DNA from: Verrucomicrobia bacterium ADurb.Bin006
Lineage (GTDB): Bacteria > Verrucomicrobiota > Verrucomicrobiia > Limisphaerales > J093
NCBI GenBank assembly: GCA_002071485.1
Contig: MWFF01000190.1
Span: 1 to 64,000, forward strand
Direction: 5' to 3'
Length of the DNA: 64,000 nucleotides
Numbering within the stretch: position 1 is the stretch's first letter; each line of letters begins with the position of its first letter. Shown one piece after another: positions 1-7,257 of this stretch. The position numbers were made by a program, and so were the translations under genes. Under the pieces are notes generated by a model. It did not search any database. It worked only from the letters and a program-made list of their open reading frames with translations, and was not told the DNA's origin.

Positions 1-399
1 GGTGAAGTTGTACTGCTCCTTGGGGGCGGGTTGCGAACTCGGTGCCTGGGGCGCCTTGCCGCTGACCTTCTCCCCCCGCTCCTGGCCAACTTGCCGCTCC
101 GCCAACTTCTGCTGGTGCTCGGCCAGCTCCTTGGCATAACGCGCCTGCGCCCGCGCCTCAATCTGCGCCCGCGCCTTCGCCAACGCCGCTTTGCGCTCCT
201 GTCGCCGCACGATCTCATCGGGAATCCTCAACCCCTCCTCCAACGGCGTGGCGTCCGCACTCTCGGCTTTGGCCAGCAGTTGCTCCACCTCCAAGTCCAG
301 GATGAAGTGCGCCAGGTGGTTAGCGGGCACCCAGTCGCGCAGGTCCACAGGCAGCAGCAGGGGGGTGTCACGGTCGACGTTCACGAAGCGTGGGCCCAT
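1..399 (-). CDS. IS1182-like transposase, N-terminal part (cut by window edge)
   Basis: The minus strand reads from an ATG at 399 to the left edge without a stop (133 codons). The protein starts MGPRFVNVDRDTPLLLPVDL, then has RDWVPANHLAHFILD and an Ala/Glu/Arg/Gln-rich stretch (ARAQIEARAQARYAKELAE), and reaches KEQYNFT at the edge. This order is the usual N-terminus of IS1182-family DDE transposases, where QxNFTDPxSR precedes the catalytic domain. The DDE residues would lie outside the window, so integrity cannot be judged. No terminal inverted repeat was identified between 400 and 485. Confidence 0.8.
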   Translation of the reverse strand, partial: MGPRFVNVDRDTPLLLPVDLRDWVPANHLAHFILDLEVEQLLAKAESADATPLEEGLRIPDEIVRRQERKAALAKARAQIEARAQARYAKELAEHQQKLAERQVGQERGEKVSGKAPQAPSSQPAPKEQYNFT

Positions 400-485
400 A
401 GTTATCTGCTGGACTCTGAACCTCGCCCTCTTGTTCAAACGCCGGGCAAAATTGTTGGGGAAAAGTCCGATAGGCTGCTAGAGTC

Positions 486-1277
486 GTGCGCATGCGTCCT
501 CTCAGACTCCACTGGTCGAGCAGCAAGCCCAATTTCGGGGATTGGCTTTCGCCCATACTCTGCGAGGCGCTGTCCGGACGCCCCGTGGTGCACAGCAGTC
601 CGGCCCGGTGCGACCTGATTGCCGTCGGCAGCATTCTCCACCGACTGCCCGAACGCTGGTGGGCGCGTCCGGTGCGCGTTTGGGGAACCGGGTTCATCGA
701 GGAGCGGCCCCGGGCCTCGAGCCGACACCACTATCACGCCGTGCGGGGGCACCGGACGGCAGCGCTGATCGACGGGCCTCCTCCGTCGGCCTTTGGCGAT
801 CCGGGCCTGCTGTGCGACCTGGTCTTTTCACGACCCGCCCCCGGTGGGAAAGAGCACGCGATCGGCCTGGTGCCGCACTATAAGGACCGCGATCATCCGT
901 GGGTGAAGCGGTTTGTTGAACGACATCCGGAGACGCGGATATTGAACGTCTTTGACGAGCCGCGGACGTTCCTGGCCCAACTGGTCCGTTGCGAGTTCGT
1001 CATTTCATCGAGTCTGCATGGGCTCGTGGTTGCGGACGCGTATGGAATCCCGAATGTCTGGATGCGGCTGTCGGGGGGCATCCGGGGCCATGATTTCAAG
1101 TATCTCGATTACTACAGCGTGTTTGGATTCGCCGAGCCGCCGGTGCTGACCCTCGAGAACGATGTGAGTGGGGTGGCGCTCGAGGCCCTGGCCCAGGCCT
1201 ATCAACGGCCGGGGCTCGAGGCCGTGAAAAAGCGGCTTCTCGACGCGTTCCCGTTCCCCGCCGGGCCATCGCCATGA
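486..1277 (+). CDS. Polysaccharide pyruvyl transferase family protein
   Basis: 263 aa. The N-terminus (LHWSSSKPNFGDWLSPILCE) matches the nucleotide-sugar-binding start of the polysaccharide pyruvyl transferase family (PF04230), as do VWGTGF near residue 62, FGDPGLLC near residue 100 and SSLHGLVVADAYGIPNVW near residue 175. The family adds pyruvate ketals, or otherwise modifies sugars, in exopolysaccharide and LPS assembly; the acceptor here is unknown. A second ATG two codons in (492) is equally possible. The stop overlaps the next start by 4 bp (ATGA), so it is coupled to waaG-like and waaP-like genes and probably modifies LPS core or surface glycan. Confidence 0.8.
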   Translation: MRMRPLRLHWSSSKPNFGDWLSPILCEALSGRPVVHSSPARCDLIAVGSILHRLPERWWARPVRVWGTGFIEERPRASSRHHYHAVRGHRTAALIDGPPPSAFGDPGLLCDLVFSRPAPGGKEHAIGLVPHYKDRDHPWVKRFVERHPETRILNVFDEPRTFLAQLVRCEFVISSSLHGLVVADAYGIPNVWMRLSGGIRGHDFKYLDYYSVFGFAEPPVLTLENDVSGVALEALAQAYQRPGLEAVKKRLLDAFPFPAGPSP

Positions 1278-2428
1278 AACTGGGTTTCCTCCTGTTCGAT
1301 TACTTTCCTTACGGAGGACTGCAGCGGGATTGCCTCCAGATCGCCGCGCGTTGCGCCGCGCGCGGGCACGCGGTAACGATCTTCACGCGCACCTGGCAGG
1401 GCGATCGATGCGAGGGAATCGAAGTCGAACTGTTCGGACGACGCGGCTTCACCAACGTCGGACGCAACCGGGCCTGGCTGCGGCAACTGGCATCGACGCT
1501 GCCCCGGCGCCAGCTCGATGGCATTGTCGGGTTCAACAAGTTGCCCGGGCTGGATGTGTATTATGGCTCGGACCCGTGTTACGCGGCAAAGGTGCGTCGC
1601 CTCAAGCCCGCATGGTCACGCTGGCTCCCGCGGTACCGCCATTTCGCCCGGCTCGAATCCGAAGTCTTCGAGCGCGGACGCCGGACCCGAATCCTGGTGT
1701 TGACCGATCATGAAATCCCGGCTTATCGGGAATTCTACGACACCGAGTTCGAGCGTTTTCATCTGCTGCCGCCCGGCATTGCCCGGCGGTCCGTGAACGA
1801 AGCGCAGCGCCAGGAGGCGCGCCGCAGGGTGCGAGAGGCGCAAGGCTGGCCGCTCGATGAGCGTCTGCTGCTGCTGGTGGGCTCGGGCTTTCGCGTCAAG
1901 GGACTCGATCGCGCGATTGTGGCGCTGGCGGCCCTGCCCCCGCATCTCCGCCGGCGAAGCCGGTTGGCGGTGATCGGGCAGAATCGTCCGGGCGCCTTCG
2001 CCCTCGAGGCGCGGCGCCTGGGTGTTGCCGATCGTGTTTGTTTCCTGGGCGGACGGCTGGATGTGCTCGATTGGCTGATGGCGTCCGATCTCCTGGTGCA
2101 TCCGGCCTACAGCGAATCGGCCGGGATGATCCTGCTCGAGGCGATGGCGTCGGGCCTGCCCGTGCTGGCCACGGACACCTGCGGCTATGCCCCGCACGTG
2201 ACGCGGGCGCGGGCCGGGCGTATCCTGGGCTCGCCCTTTTCTCAAGTCGAGTGCAACCGCGCGGTGGCCGAGATGCTTGTTTCGAGCGAACAGGCGCGGT
2301 GGAGCGCCAACGGGCTCGAGTATGCGGCGCGCGAGGATCTGTACAGTTGCCACGACAGAGCCGCGGATCTGATCGAGCAGATCGTTCAGGACAACCTGGC
2401 GGCGAACGCGCGCATCGCCAAGCCGTGA
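1274..2428 (+). CDS. waaG: GT4 glycosyltransferase, WaaG/RfaG-like LPS core glucosyltransferase
   Basis: 384 aa GT-B fold enzyme. The N-terminus (LGFLLFDYFPYGGLQRDCLQ) is typical of LPS core glucosyltransferase I. The C-terminal half has LLLVGSGFRVKGLDRAI (about residue 195) and the retaining GT4 donor-site signature SESAGMILLEAMASGLPVLA (E-x7-E, about residue 278). Known family role: transfer of a hexose to heptose II of the LPS inner core on the cytoplasmic face. It sits between a pyruvyl transferase (4-bp overlap) and a WaaP-like kinase (4-bp GTGA overlap), the order expected for LPS-core assembly. The exact donor sugar cannot be read from sequence. Confidence 0.85.
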   Translation: MKLGFLLFDYFPYGGLQRDCLQIAARCAARGHAVTIFTRTWQGDRCEGIEVELFGRRGFTNVGRNRAWLRQLASTLPRRQLDGIVGFNKLPGLDVYYGSDPCYAAKVRRLKPAWSRWLPRYRHFARLESEVFERGRRTRILVLTDHEIPAYREFYDTEFERFHLLPPGIARRSVNEAQRQEARRRVREAQGWPLDERLLLLVGSGFRVKGLDRAIVALAALPPHLRRRSRLAVIGQNRPGAFALEARRLGVADRVCFLGGRLDVLDWLMASDLLVHPAYSESAGMILLEAMASGLPVLATDTCGYAPHVTRARAGRILGSPFSQVECNRAVAEMLVSSEQARWSANGLEYAAREDLYSCHDRAADLIEQIVQDNLAANARIAKP

Positions 2429-3267
2429 TTGAACTGAGTCCACATCTTGAACGCCACCGGCCCGCGCACGACGCCTTCGAATGGCTGTTGAACTGTCCGG
2501 GCAAGGTCCATCGCGAGGTGAAACATCGGCGCACCGTCGAGGTCGAGATCGGCGGACGCCGCTTTTTCATCAAGGCGCATCGCGGATGCGGTTGGGCGGA
2601 GGTGCTCAAGGACTGGGTCCGCGGCCGGGCGCCGATTGTGAGCGCCCGTTCCGAGTGGGAGGCGATCGACCGGGCGCGGGCGGTGGGGATTGAAACGCTC
2701 CGGGTGGCGGCCAAGGGCGAACGTGGGCGGTGGCCGGCGGCGGTGGAATCGTTTGTCGTCACCGAGGCGCTCGAAGGCATGATCACGCTCGAAAGTCTCA
2801 CGCGGACCTGGGGCGGGTTGAGCGGGCGCAGGCAGGTGCTCTTCAAGCGGGCGCTGCTGACGAAAGTCGCGCGCATCGCGCGCCTGATGCACGGGGCCGG
2901 GCTCAACCACCGCGACTTCTACCTCTGCCACTTCCTGGTGCGCGAGCGCGACTGGCAACAATGGCAGCCGAGCGGCTCGCCCGCCGACGCCCTCGACCTG
3001 GTGCTGATCGATCTGCACCGTGTCCAGATGCGTTGCCGCGTCCCGATGCGCTGGCTGCTCAAGGACCTGGCGGCGTTGCTTTTCTCCGCCCTGGACTGCG
3101 GCCTCACCACGCGCGACCTGCTCCGGTTCCTAAAGGAATACCGGCAGAGACCGTGGCGAGAGGTGCTGGCCGCCGAAAGCGGTTTCTGGCGACGCGTCTC
3201 GAGGAGAGCCGGACGGTTATACGCCGGATTCCACGGACGGCCGGCGCCGAGCCGGCGCCTTGCATAG
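2425..3267 (+). CDS. waaP: LPS core heptose(I) kinase, WaaP/RfaP-like
   Basis: 280 aa from a GTG that overlaps the waaG stop as GTGA. The frame is open further upstream, but that part lies inside waaG. Protein-kinase-like motifs are visible: RFFIKAHRGCGWAEVLKDW (phosphate loop and lysine), GLNHRDFYLCHFLV (catalytic HRD) and LVLIDLHRVQ (metal-binding DLH in place of DFG). These are the hallmarks of WaaP, which phosphorylates heptose I of the LPS inner core using ATP. It is the last gene of the three-gene LPS operon; hemG follows in the opposite direction about 60 bp downstream. Confidence 0.88.
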   Translation: MIELSPHLERHRPAHDAFEWLLNCPGKVHREVKHRRTVEVEIGGRRFFIKAHRGCGWAEVLKDWVRGRAPIVSARSEWEAIDRARAVGIETLRVAAKGERGRWPAAVESFVVTEALEGMITLESLTRTWGGLSGRRQVLFKRALLTKVARIARLMHGAGLNHRDFYLCHFLVRERDWQQWQPSGSPADALDLVLIDLHRVQMRCRVPMRWLLKDLAALLFSALDCGLTTRDLLRFLKEYRQRPWREVLAAESGFWRRVSRRAGRLYAGFHGRPAPSRRLA

Positions 3268-3328
3268 CTTCAGCCCGGATGGTTCGTCTGCCGGCCGGCA
3301 GGCAGATTCTGGCCCCTGCGAGACTGGT

Positions 3329-4747
3329 TCACTGTCCCCGCGCGAACGCCGCGATCCGATCCGCAACGTCATGGCCGGCGATGATCGAGTCGCCCAGCGA
3401 GATGCCGTTGCGATAATGCCCGGCCAGAAAGATGCCGGGCGCGCGCGCCTCGATCGTTTCCATGAGGGTCTTGAAGCGCCCGTAACCGACCTCGTACTGG
3501 GGGATGGCCTGGCGATAGAGCACGGCGTGTCGAAACGTGGGACTGCCGCGGACACCGAGGATCGTCGCGAGATCGGTGAGTGTGAGATTGAACAGTTCCT
3601 CGATTGGGCGCAGGGCCACATCCGGCGCCCGCACACCGCCGACGTAGGTGGTGAGAGTCACGTGCCCGTCCGGGGCGCGATTCGGGAACAGCGAGGATGA
3701 GAAGAGCGTGCCGAGGATGCGGAACTTCTCGACTTCGGGCACCAACATGCCAAAGCCGTCCAGCGGGTGGTCGACATCCGCGCGGCGGAAGCCGAGCACC
3801 ACGCTTGCGACGGGCGGGTAGTAGACTTCAGTCAAAGGCGCGAGCGTCAGGCCGGCATCGGCATCGAGCGCGATTCGGGCCAGGCAGTGCGCCGGAGCGG
3901 CAAGCAGGACGGCCCGATGCTCGAAGGCGACCGTCGATCCGCCGCTTTGGACCGACACCGTCCAGCCGCGGGGCGTGCGTTTGAGGGCGGTCGCCGTCGT
4001 GTTGAGACGGATGGCTGCGCGCAACCTCGCTTCGAGCGTATCGGTCAACACCTGCAAGCCCTGGTCGAACGAGATTTTCTTCGCTTCCTGCTTCGAGACT
4101 TCGCCGCGTCGCTTGCGCTCGCGCGCCCCGAGAATCTGTCCGACAATGAGAGAGCCATAGCGTTGCTCGACGGCGTGGAGACGGGGAAAGGCATGGATGA
4201 CCGAGAGCCGGCGGGGATCGCCTGCATAGATTCCGGCGATCATCGGATTGATGGCGTAGTCGAGCCATTCCCGACCCAGCCGGCGCAGGACGAACTCGGC
4301 GACATTCTCCTCCTTGTCCGCCGGACCGCGGCGCAGAAACGGCTCGCGCAGCAGGCGCAGTTTCGCGCCAGTCGAGAACAGTTTCGTGCCGAAGAACCTG
4401 ATGGGCGAGGCAGGCAGGCAGACCGGCTCGCCGCCGCGCACCAGATAGCGATTCTCAGCTCCCGGGTCCGAATACCATCGGCGGGGTTCGAGGCCGAGAT
4501 CACGGATCAAGCCGCTGATCTTGGGCGAGGTTTCGAGAATCGAATTGGGGCCGAACTCGGCCAGATACCCGTGCTCGCGCACGGAACGGATGACGCCGCC
4601 GACTCGTTGATCGGCTTCGTAGAGCGTGATCGGCACGCCCGCCTGCATCAGCCGAAAGGCGGCGGTCAGACCGGTGATGCCGCCGCCCACGACAGCAACC
4701 GGCGGCGGCAATTCGGAGGGGTTTCGTGGGACTGAGTCAGCCCGCAT
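3329..4747 (-). CDS. hemG: Protoporphyrinogen oxidase
   Basis: 472 aa FAD-dependent oxidase of the HemY/PgoX type, converting protoporphyrinogen IX (or coproporphyrinogen III in coproporphyrin-pathway organisms) to the porphyrin. The dinucleotide-binding motif VAVVGGGITGLTAAFRL is at about residue 18, followed by YEADQRVGGVIRS and FGPNSILE. The C-terminus carries a second FAD-binding region ending GIFLAGHYRNGISLGDSIIAGHDVA. The ATG used here lies in the arm of a palindromic repeat (4739-4750), so the first few residues are repeat-derived and the biological start could differ slightly. No other heme gene is in the window. Confidence 0.88.
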   Translation of the reverse strand: MRADSVPRNPSELPPPVAVVGGGITGLTAAFRLMQAGVPITLYEADQRVGGVIRSVREHGYLAEFGPNSILETSPKISGLIRDLGLEPRRWYSDPGAENRYLVRGGEPVCLPASPIRFFGTKLFSTGAKLRLLREPFLRRGPADKEENVAEFVLRRLGREWLDYAINPMIAGIYAGDPRRLSVIHAFPRLHAVEQRYGSLIVGQILGARERKRRGEVSKQEAKKISFDQGLQVLTDTLEARLRAAIRLNTTATALKRTPRGWTVSVQSGGSTVAFEHRAVLLAAPAHCLARIALDADAGLTLAPLTEVYYPPVASVVLGFRRADVDHPLDGFGMLVPEVEKFRILGTLFSSSLFPNRAPDGHVTLTTYVGGVRAPDVALRPIEELFNLTLTDLATILGVRGSPTFRHAVLYRQAIPQYEVGYGRFKTLMETIEARAPGIFLAGHYRNGISLGDSIIAGHDVADRIAAFARGQ

Positions 4748-4905
4748 AGTTCTTAGCGAGGCTCCGCCTCAAACCGGCGAGGCACATGGCCAGATCGTTT
4801 GGACTGGGCGTTCGCGGTCGTCACTGGCAAGCGAGGCCTTGCTAACCCGGAAATCTCACCAGTGGGTCGATCACAGGCTGCGCGCTGAACCTGGTCCGGG
4901 CTAGC
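4739..4905. repeat. Palindromic repeat block between hemG start and cyclophilin stop
   Basis: The interval starts with AGCCCGCATAGT (4739-4750), the same core as the palindrome at 7177-7190. It ends with a second inverted pair, GCTAACCCGG (4841-4850) against CCGGGCTAGC (4896-4905, 9 of 10 paired). The centre (about 4800-4835) resembles the centres of the repeats near 9490-9525 and 27680-27720 (minus). One end supplies the ATG used for hemG, and the other contains the TAG stop (4901-4903) of the cyclophilin gene. Confidence 0.65.
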
Positions 4906-5428
4906 GCGCCTCATCGAGGGGCACGATGCGGATGGTCTCGACGCCGACGCGCTGGATCGGCTTGCTTCGTTCGCCGTCGCTGCCGGCCGTGACGGGCGTG
5001 TCGCCGATGCGCCCGAGGACGTCGTCGCCGCGGATTAACTCGCCGAAGGCCGTATACTGGCGGTCGAGGAACCGGGCGTCGGCGAGGCAGACGAAGAACT
5101 GGCTGCCGGCCGAATCCAGATCCTGGGAGCGGGCCATCGAGATGACGCCGCGCACATGCGGGCGTTGGTTGAACTCGGCCTTGATCTGGTAGCCGGGGCC
5201 GCCCGTGCCCCAGGAGCGCTCGCGCGCGGGATCCTTGGTGAGGGGATCGCCGCCCTGCACCATGAAGTCTTTAACGATGCGGTGGAAGCAGGTCCCGTCG
5301 TAGAAGCCGGCCTGCGCCAGTTTCTTGAAATTGGCCACGGTGTTCGGGGCTACATCGGGCCATAACGCGATGACCAGGTCGCCTTCGGTGGTCGTGATCA
5401 CGGCCACTTCATCCGGGGTGGAGTTCAT
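4901..5428 (-). CDS. Cytoplasmic peptidyl-prolyl cis-trans isomerase (cyclophilin type)
   Basis: 175 aa from ATG 5428, overlapping the stop of the upstream cyclophilin by 4 bp. There is no signal peptide. Cyclophilin motifs are intact: FYDGTCFHRIVKDFMVQGGD (catalytic Arg and Phe/Gln), GTGGPGYQIKAEF, SMARSQDLDSAGSQFFVCL and YTAFGELIRGDDV. It catalyses proline cis-trans isomerisation. The open frame extends far upstream to 6295, but that extension runs antisense to or out of frame with the neighbouring genes and is not real. The TAG stop lies in a palindromic repeat arm. It is paired with a secreted paralogue, so the two probably serve cytoplasm and periplasm. Confidence 0.92.
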   Translation of the reverse strand: MNSTPDEVAVITTTEGDLVIALWPDVAPNTVANFKKLAQAGFYDGTCFHRIVKDFMVQGGDPLTKDPARERSWGTGGPGYQIKAEFNQRPHVRGVISMARSQDLDSAGSQFFVCLADARFLDRQYTAFGELIRGDDVLGRIGDTPVTAGSDGERSKPIQRVGVETIRIVPLDEAR

Positions 5429-6075
5429 TTGATGGAATCTGCTGGGACGATGCGCACGGTCTCGACCCCGATCCGCTCGGTGGGGACGCTTCGTTCGGTG
5501 CCGTAGGCGTTCATCGTGGTTGGGGTCTCCCCGATCTTCAGCAACACGTCCTCGCCTTTGATGAGCCTGCCGAAGGCGGTGTACTTGCCGTTGAGATATT
5601 GCATGTTGGGAGAACTCTCCTCGCCCAGACAGACGAAGAACTGGCTGCCGGCCGAGTCCGGATGGGCCGAGCGGGCCATCGAGAGCACGCCGCGCACATG
5701 CTTGCGATTGTTGAACTCGGCCTTGATCTTGTAGCCCGGGTCGCCGGTGCCGTAGCGGGCCTGGGCCGCCGGGTCTTTGGTCAGCGGATCGCCGCCCTGG
5801 ATCATGAAATCCTTCACGATCCGGTGAAAACAGGTGCCATCGTAGAATTTGTCCCTGGCCAGCTTCTTGAAATTCTCGACTGTCTTTGGCGCAACGTCCG
5901 GCCAGAACTCGACGACCATCCTGCCTTTGGTGGTCTCGATGACCGCGACTTCGGCGACAGCGGGGGCGGTCGCCTTGGCGTCCTCTTTCTTCGTCGTCGC
6001 TGTGTCGGATTGACCCAGGACCGTCGCGACGCATACGGCCAGACCGCTGATCACGCTCAACAACATGTTCTTCAT
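5425..6075 (-). CDS. Secreted peptidyl-prolyl cis-trans isomerase (cyclophilin type)
   Basis: 216 aa. It begins with a Sec-type signal peptide (MKNMLLSVISGLAVCVATVL, cleavage near GQS), then a charged Thr/Lys/Ala linker to about residue 42, then a full cyclophilin domain with FYDGTCFHRIVKDFMIQGGD, SMARSAHPDSAGSQFFVCL and YTAFGRLIKGEDV. It is expected to act in the periplasm on outer-membrane or secreted proteins. It is closely similar to the downstream cytoplasmic copy, which suggests local tandem duplication. The two genes overlap by ATGA (5425-5428). Confidence 0.92.
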   Translation of the reverse strand: MKNMLLSVISGLAVCVATVLGQSDTATTKKEDAKATAPAVAEVAVIETTKGRMVVEFWPDVAPKTVENFKKLARDKFYDGTCFHRIVKDFMIQGGDPLTKDPAAQARYGTGDPGYKIKAEFNNRKHVRGVLSMARSAHPDSAGSQFFVCLGEESSPNMQYLNGKYTAFGRLIKGEDVLLKIGETPTTMNAYGTERSVPTERIGVETVRIVPADSIK

Positions 6076-6244
6076 GCAGGACAGCTTGGCTTGACCATGC
6101 CGCCGCTGTCACGCCCGGATTTTGAGCGCACCACCGGGAACACAGAGTTGGGGAGTTCAATTTCGTCCAGGGGTGCTCGCAATCGACGCAACTGTTGCAA
6201 TCCTTTGACACCGGGGGAGACGTTGGCCCATCCTCGGGGTCGTC

Positions 6245-7180
6245 ATGAACGAGCACTCCGCATCCCATCTCCGTGGCTTGCCCTCTTTCGCGCACTCGAA
6301 CCGCCGCGCTTTCGTCCGAGCCGCCGGCCTGGCGTTAGGCGGACTCGGGCTCGGCGCGACCGCCGCCCGAACTGCGGAACCCACGCTGACCACAGCGTCC
6401 TCTGCCGGCACAAAGTCGAAGATGCGGCTGGGACTGGTCACGTACAATCTCGCCAAGGACTGGGATCTGCCGACCATCATCAAGAACTGCGCGGCGGCGA
6501 AGTTCGAGGGGGTCGAGTTGCGGACCACGCACGCGCACAAGGTCGAGGTGGCGTTGAGCAAGGCCGAGCGCGCCGAGGTGAAGAAGCGATTCGAGGACTC
6601 GCCGGTGGCGCTGATGGGTTTGGGGAGCGCGTTCGATTACCACACGCCGGACGCCGCCAAGCTGCGGAAAGACATCGAGGCCACCAAAGAGTACATCGTC
6701 CTTGCGTACGACGTGGGGGCCGGCGGCGTGAAGGTGCGTCCCAATGGCCTGCCCAAGGAGGTGCCTGTCGAGAAGACGCTCGAACAGATTGGGAAGGCCC
6801 TTCTCGAATTGGGCGCGTTCGCCGCGGGCTACGGCCAGATGATCCGGCTCGAAGTGCACGGGTCGGGCACGTCCCAATTGCCGCACATCCGCCGCATCAT
6901 GGAGGCCGCCCGGCACCCGAATGTCGGCGTGTGCTGGAACTCGAATCAGAGCGATCTCGATGGCGCGGGTTTCGACGCCAATTTCGATTCAGTCAAGGAC
7001 CGGATTGTGGCGGTGCACATGCGCGACCTTTACCTCGAAGAGTATCCGTGGCGGCGGCTAATGACGCGGCTGAACGCGGCGGGGTTTGCCGGTTACTGCC
7101 TGGCGGAGATCCCCGAGAGCGCTGATCCGTTGCGCGTGATGCATTACTATCGCGCCCTGTGGTTGGCGTATCAGGCCTAA
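6245..7180 (+). CDS. Tat-exported sugar phosphate isomerase/epimerase-like TIM-barrel protein
   Basis: 311 aa. The N-terminus has a twin-arginine signal (SNRRAFVRAAGLALGGLGLG, residues about 18-38). The mature part is a xylose-isomerase-like AP-endonuclease 2 family barrel (PF01261): LGLVTYNLAKDWDLPTIIKN, FEGVELRTTHAHKVE, the conserved late strand RIVAVHMRDLY, and GYCLAEIPESADPLRVM near the end. Such exported barrels are common in PVC bacteria, and their substrates are mostly unknown. The TAA stop lies inside a 14-bp inverted-repeat arm (7177-7190). No function beyond isomerase/epimerase-like can be claimed. Confidence 0.8.
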   Translation: MNEHSASHLRGLPSFAHSNRRAFVRAAGLALGGLGLGATAARTAEPTLTTASSAGTKSKMRLGLVTYNLAKDWDLPTIIKNCAAAKFEGVELRTTHAHKVEVALSKAERAEVKKRFEDSPVALMGLGSAFDYHTPDAAKLRKDIEATKEYIVLAYDVGAGGVKVRPNGLPKEVPVEKTLEQIGKALLELGAFAAGYGQMIRLEVHGSGTSQLPHIRRIMEAARHPNVGVCWNSNQSDLDGAGFDANFDSVKDRIVAVHMRDLYLEEYPWRRLMTRLNAAGFAGYCLAEIPESADPLRVMHYYRALWLAYQA

Positions 7181-7250
7181 CCCGCATAGTGTGCACCCAG
7201 TCAGTGCACAGGACAGTCGTGTCTCGCAAGAGGACTACTATGCGGGTTAG
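7177..7250. repeat. Palindromic repeat overlapping a stop codon
   Basis: Perfect 14-bp inverted repeat: CTAACCCGCATAGT at 7177-7190 and its complement at 7237-7250, separated by 46 bp. The 46 bp contain a GTGCAC duplication (7191-7196, 7204-7209). The TAA stop of the upstream gene (7178-7180) is part of the left arm. The core is shared with 4739-4750. It lies between convergent genes and could also act as a bidirectional terminator, but there is no T-run. Confidence 0.75.
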
Positions 7251-7257
7251 AAACCTC

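Noticed and set aside
4901-6295. Long version of the cyclophilin frame (464 codons)
   Set aside because: The part above 5428 is a shadow of the second cyclophilin in another frame; the real start is the ATG overlapping its stop.
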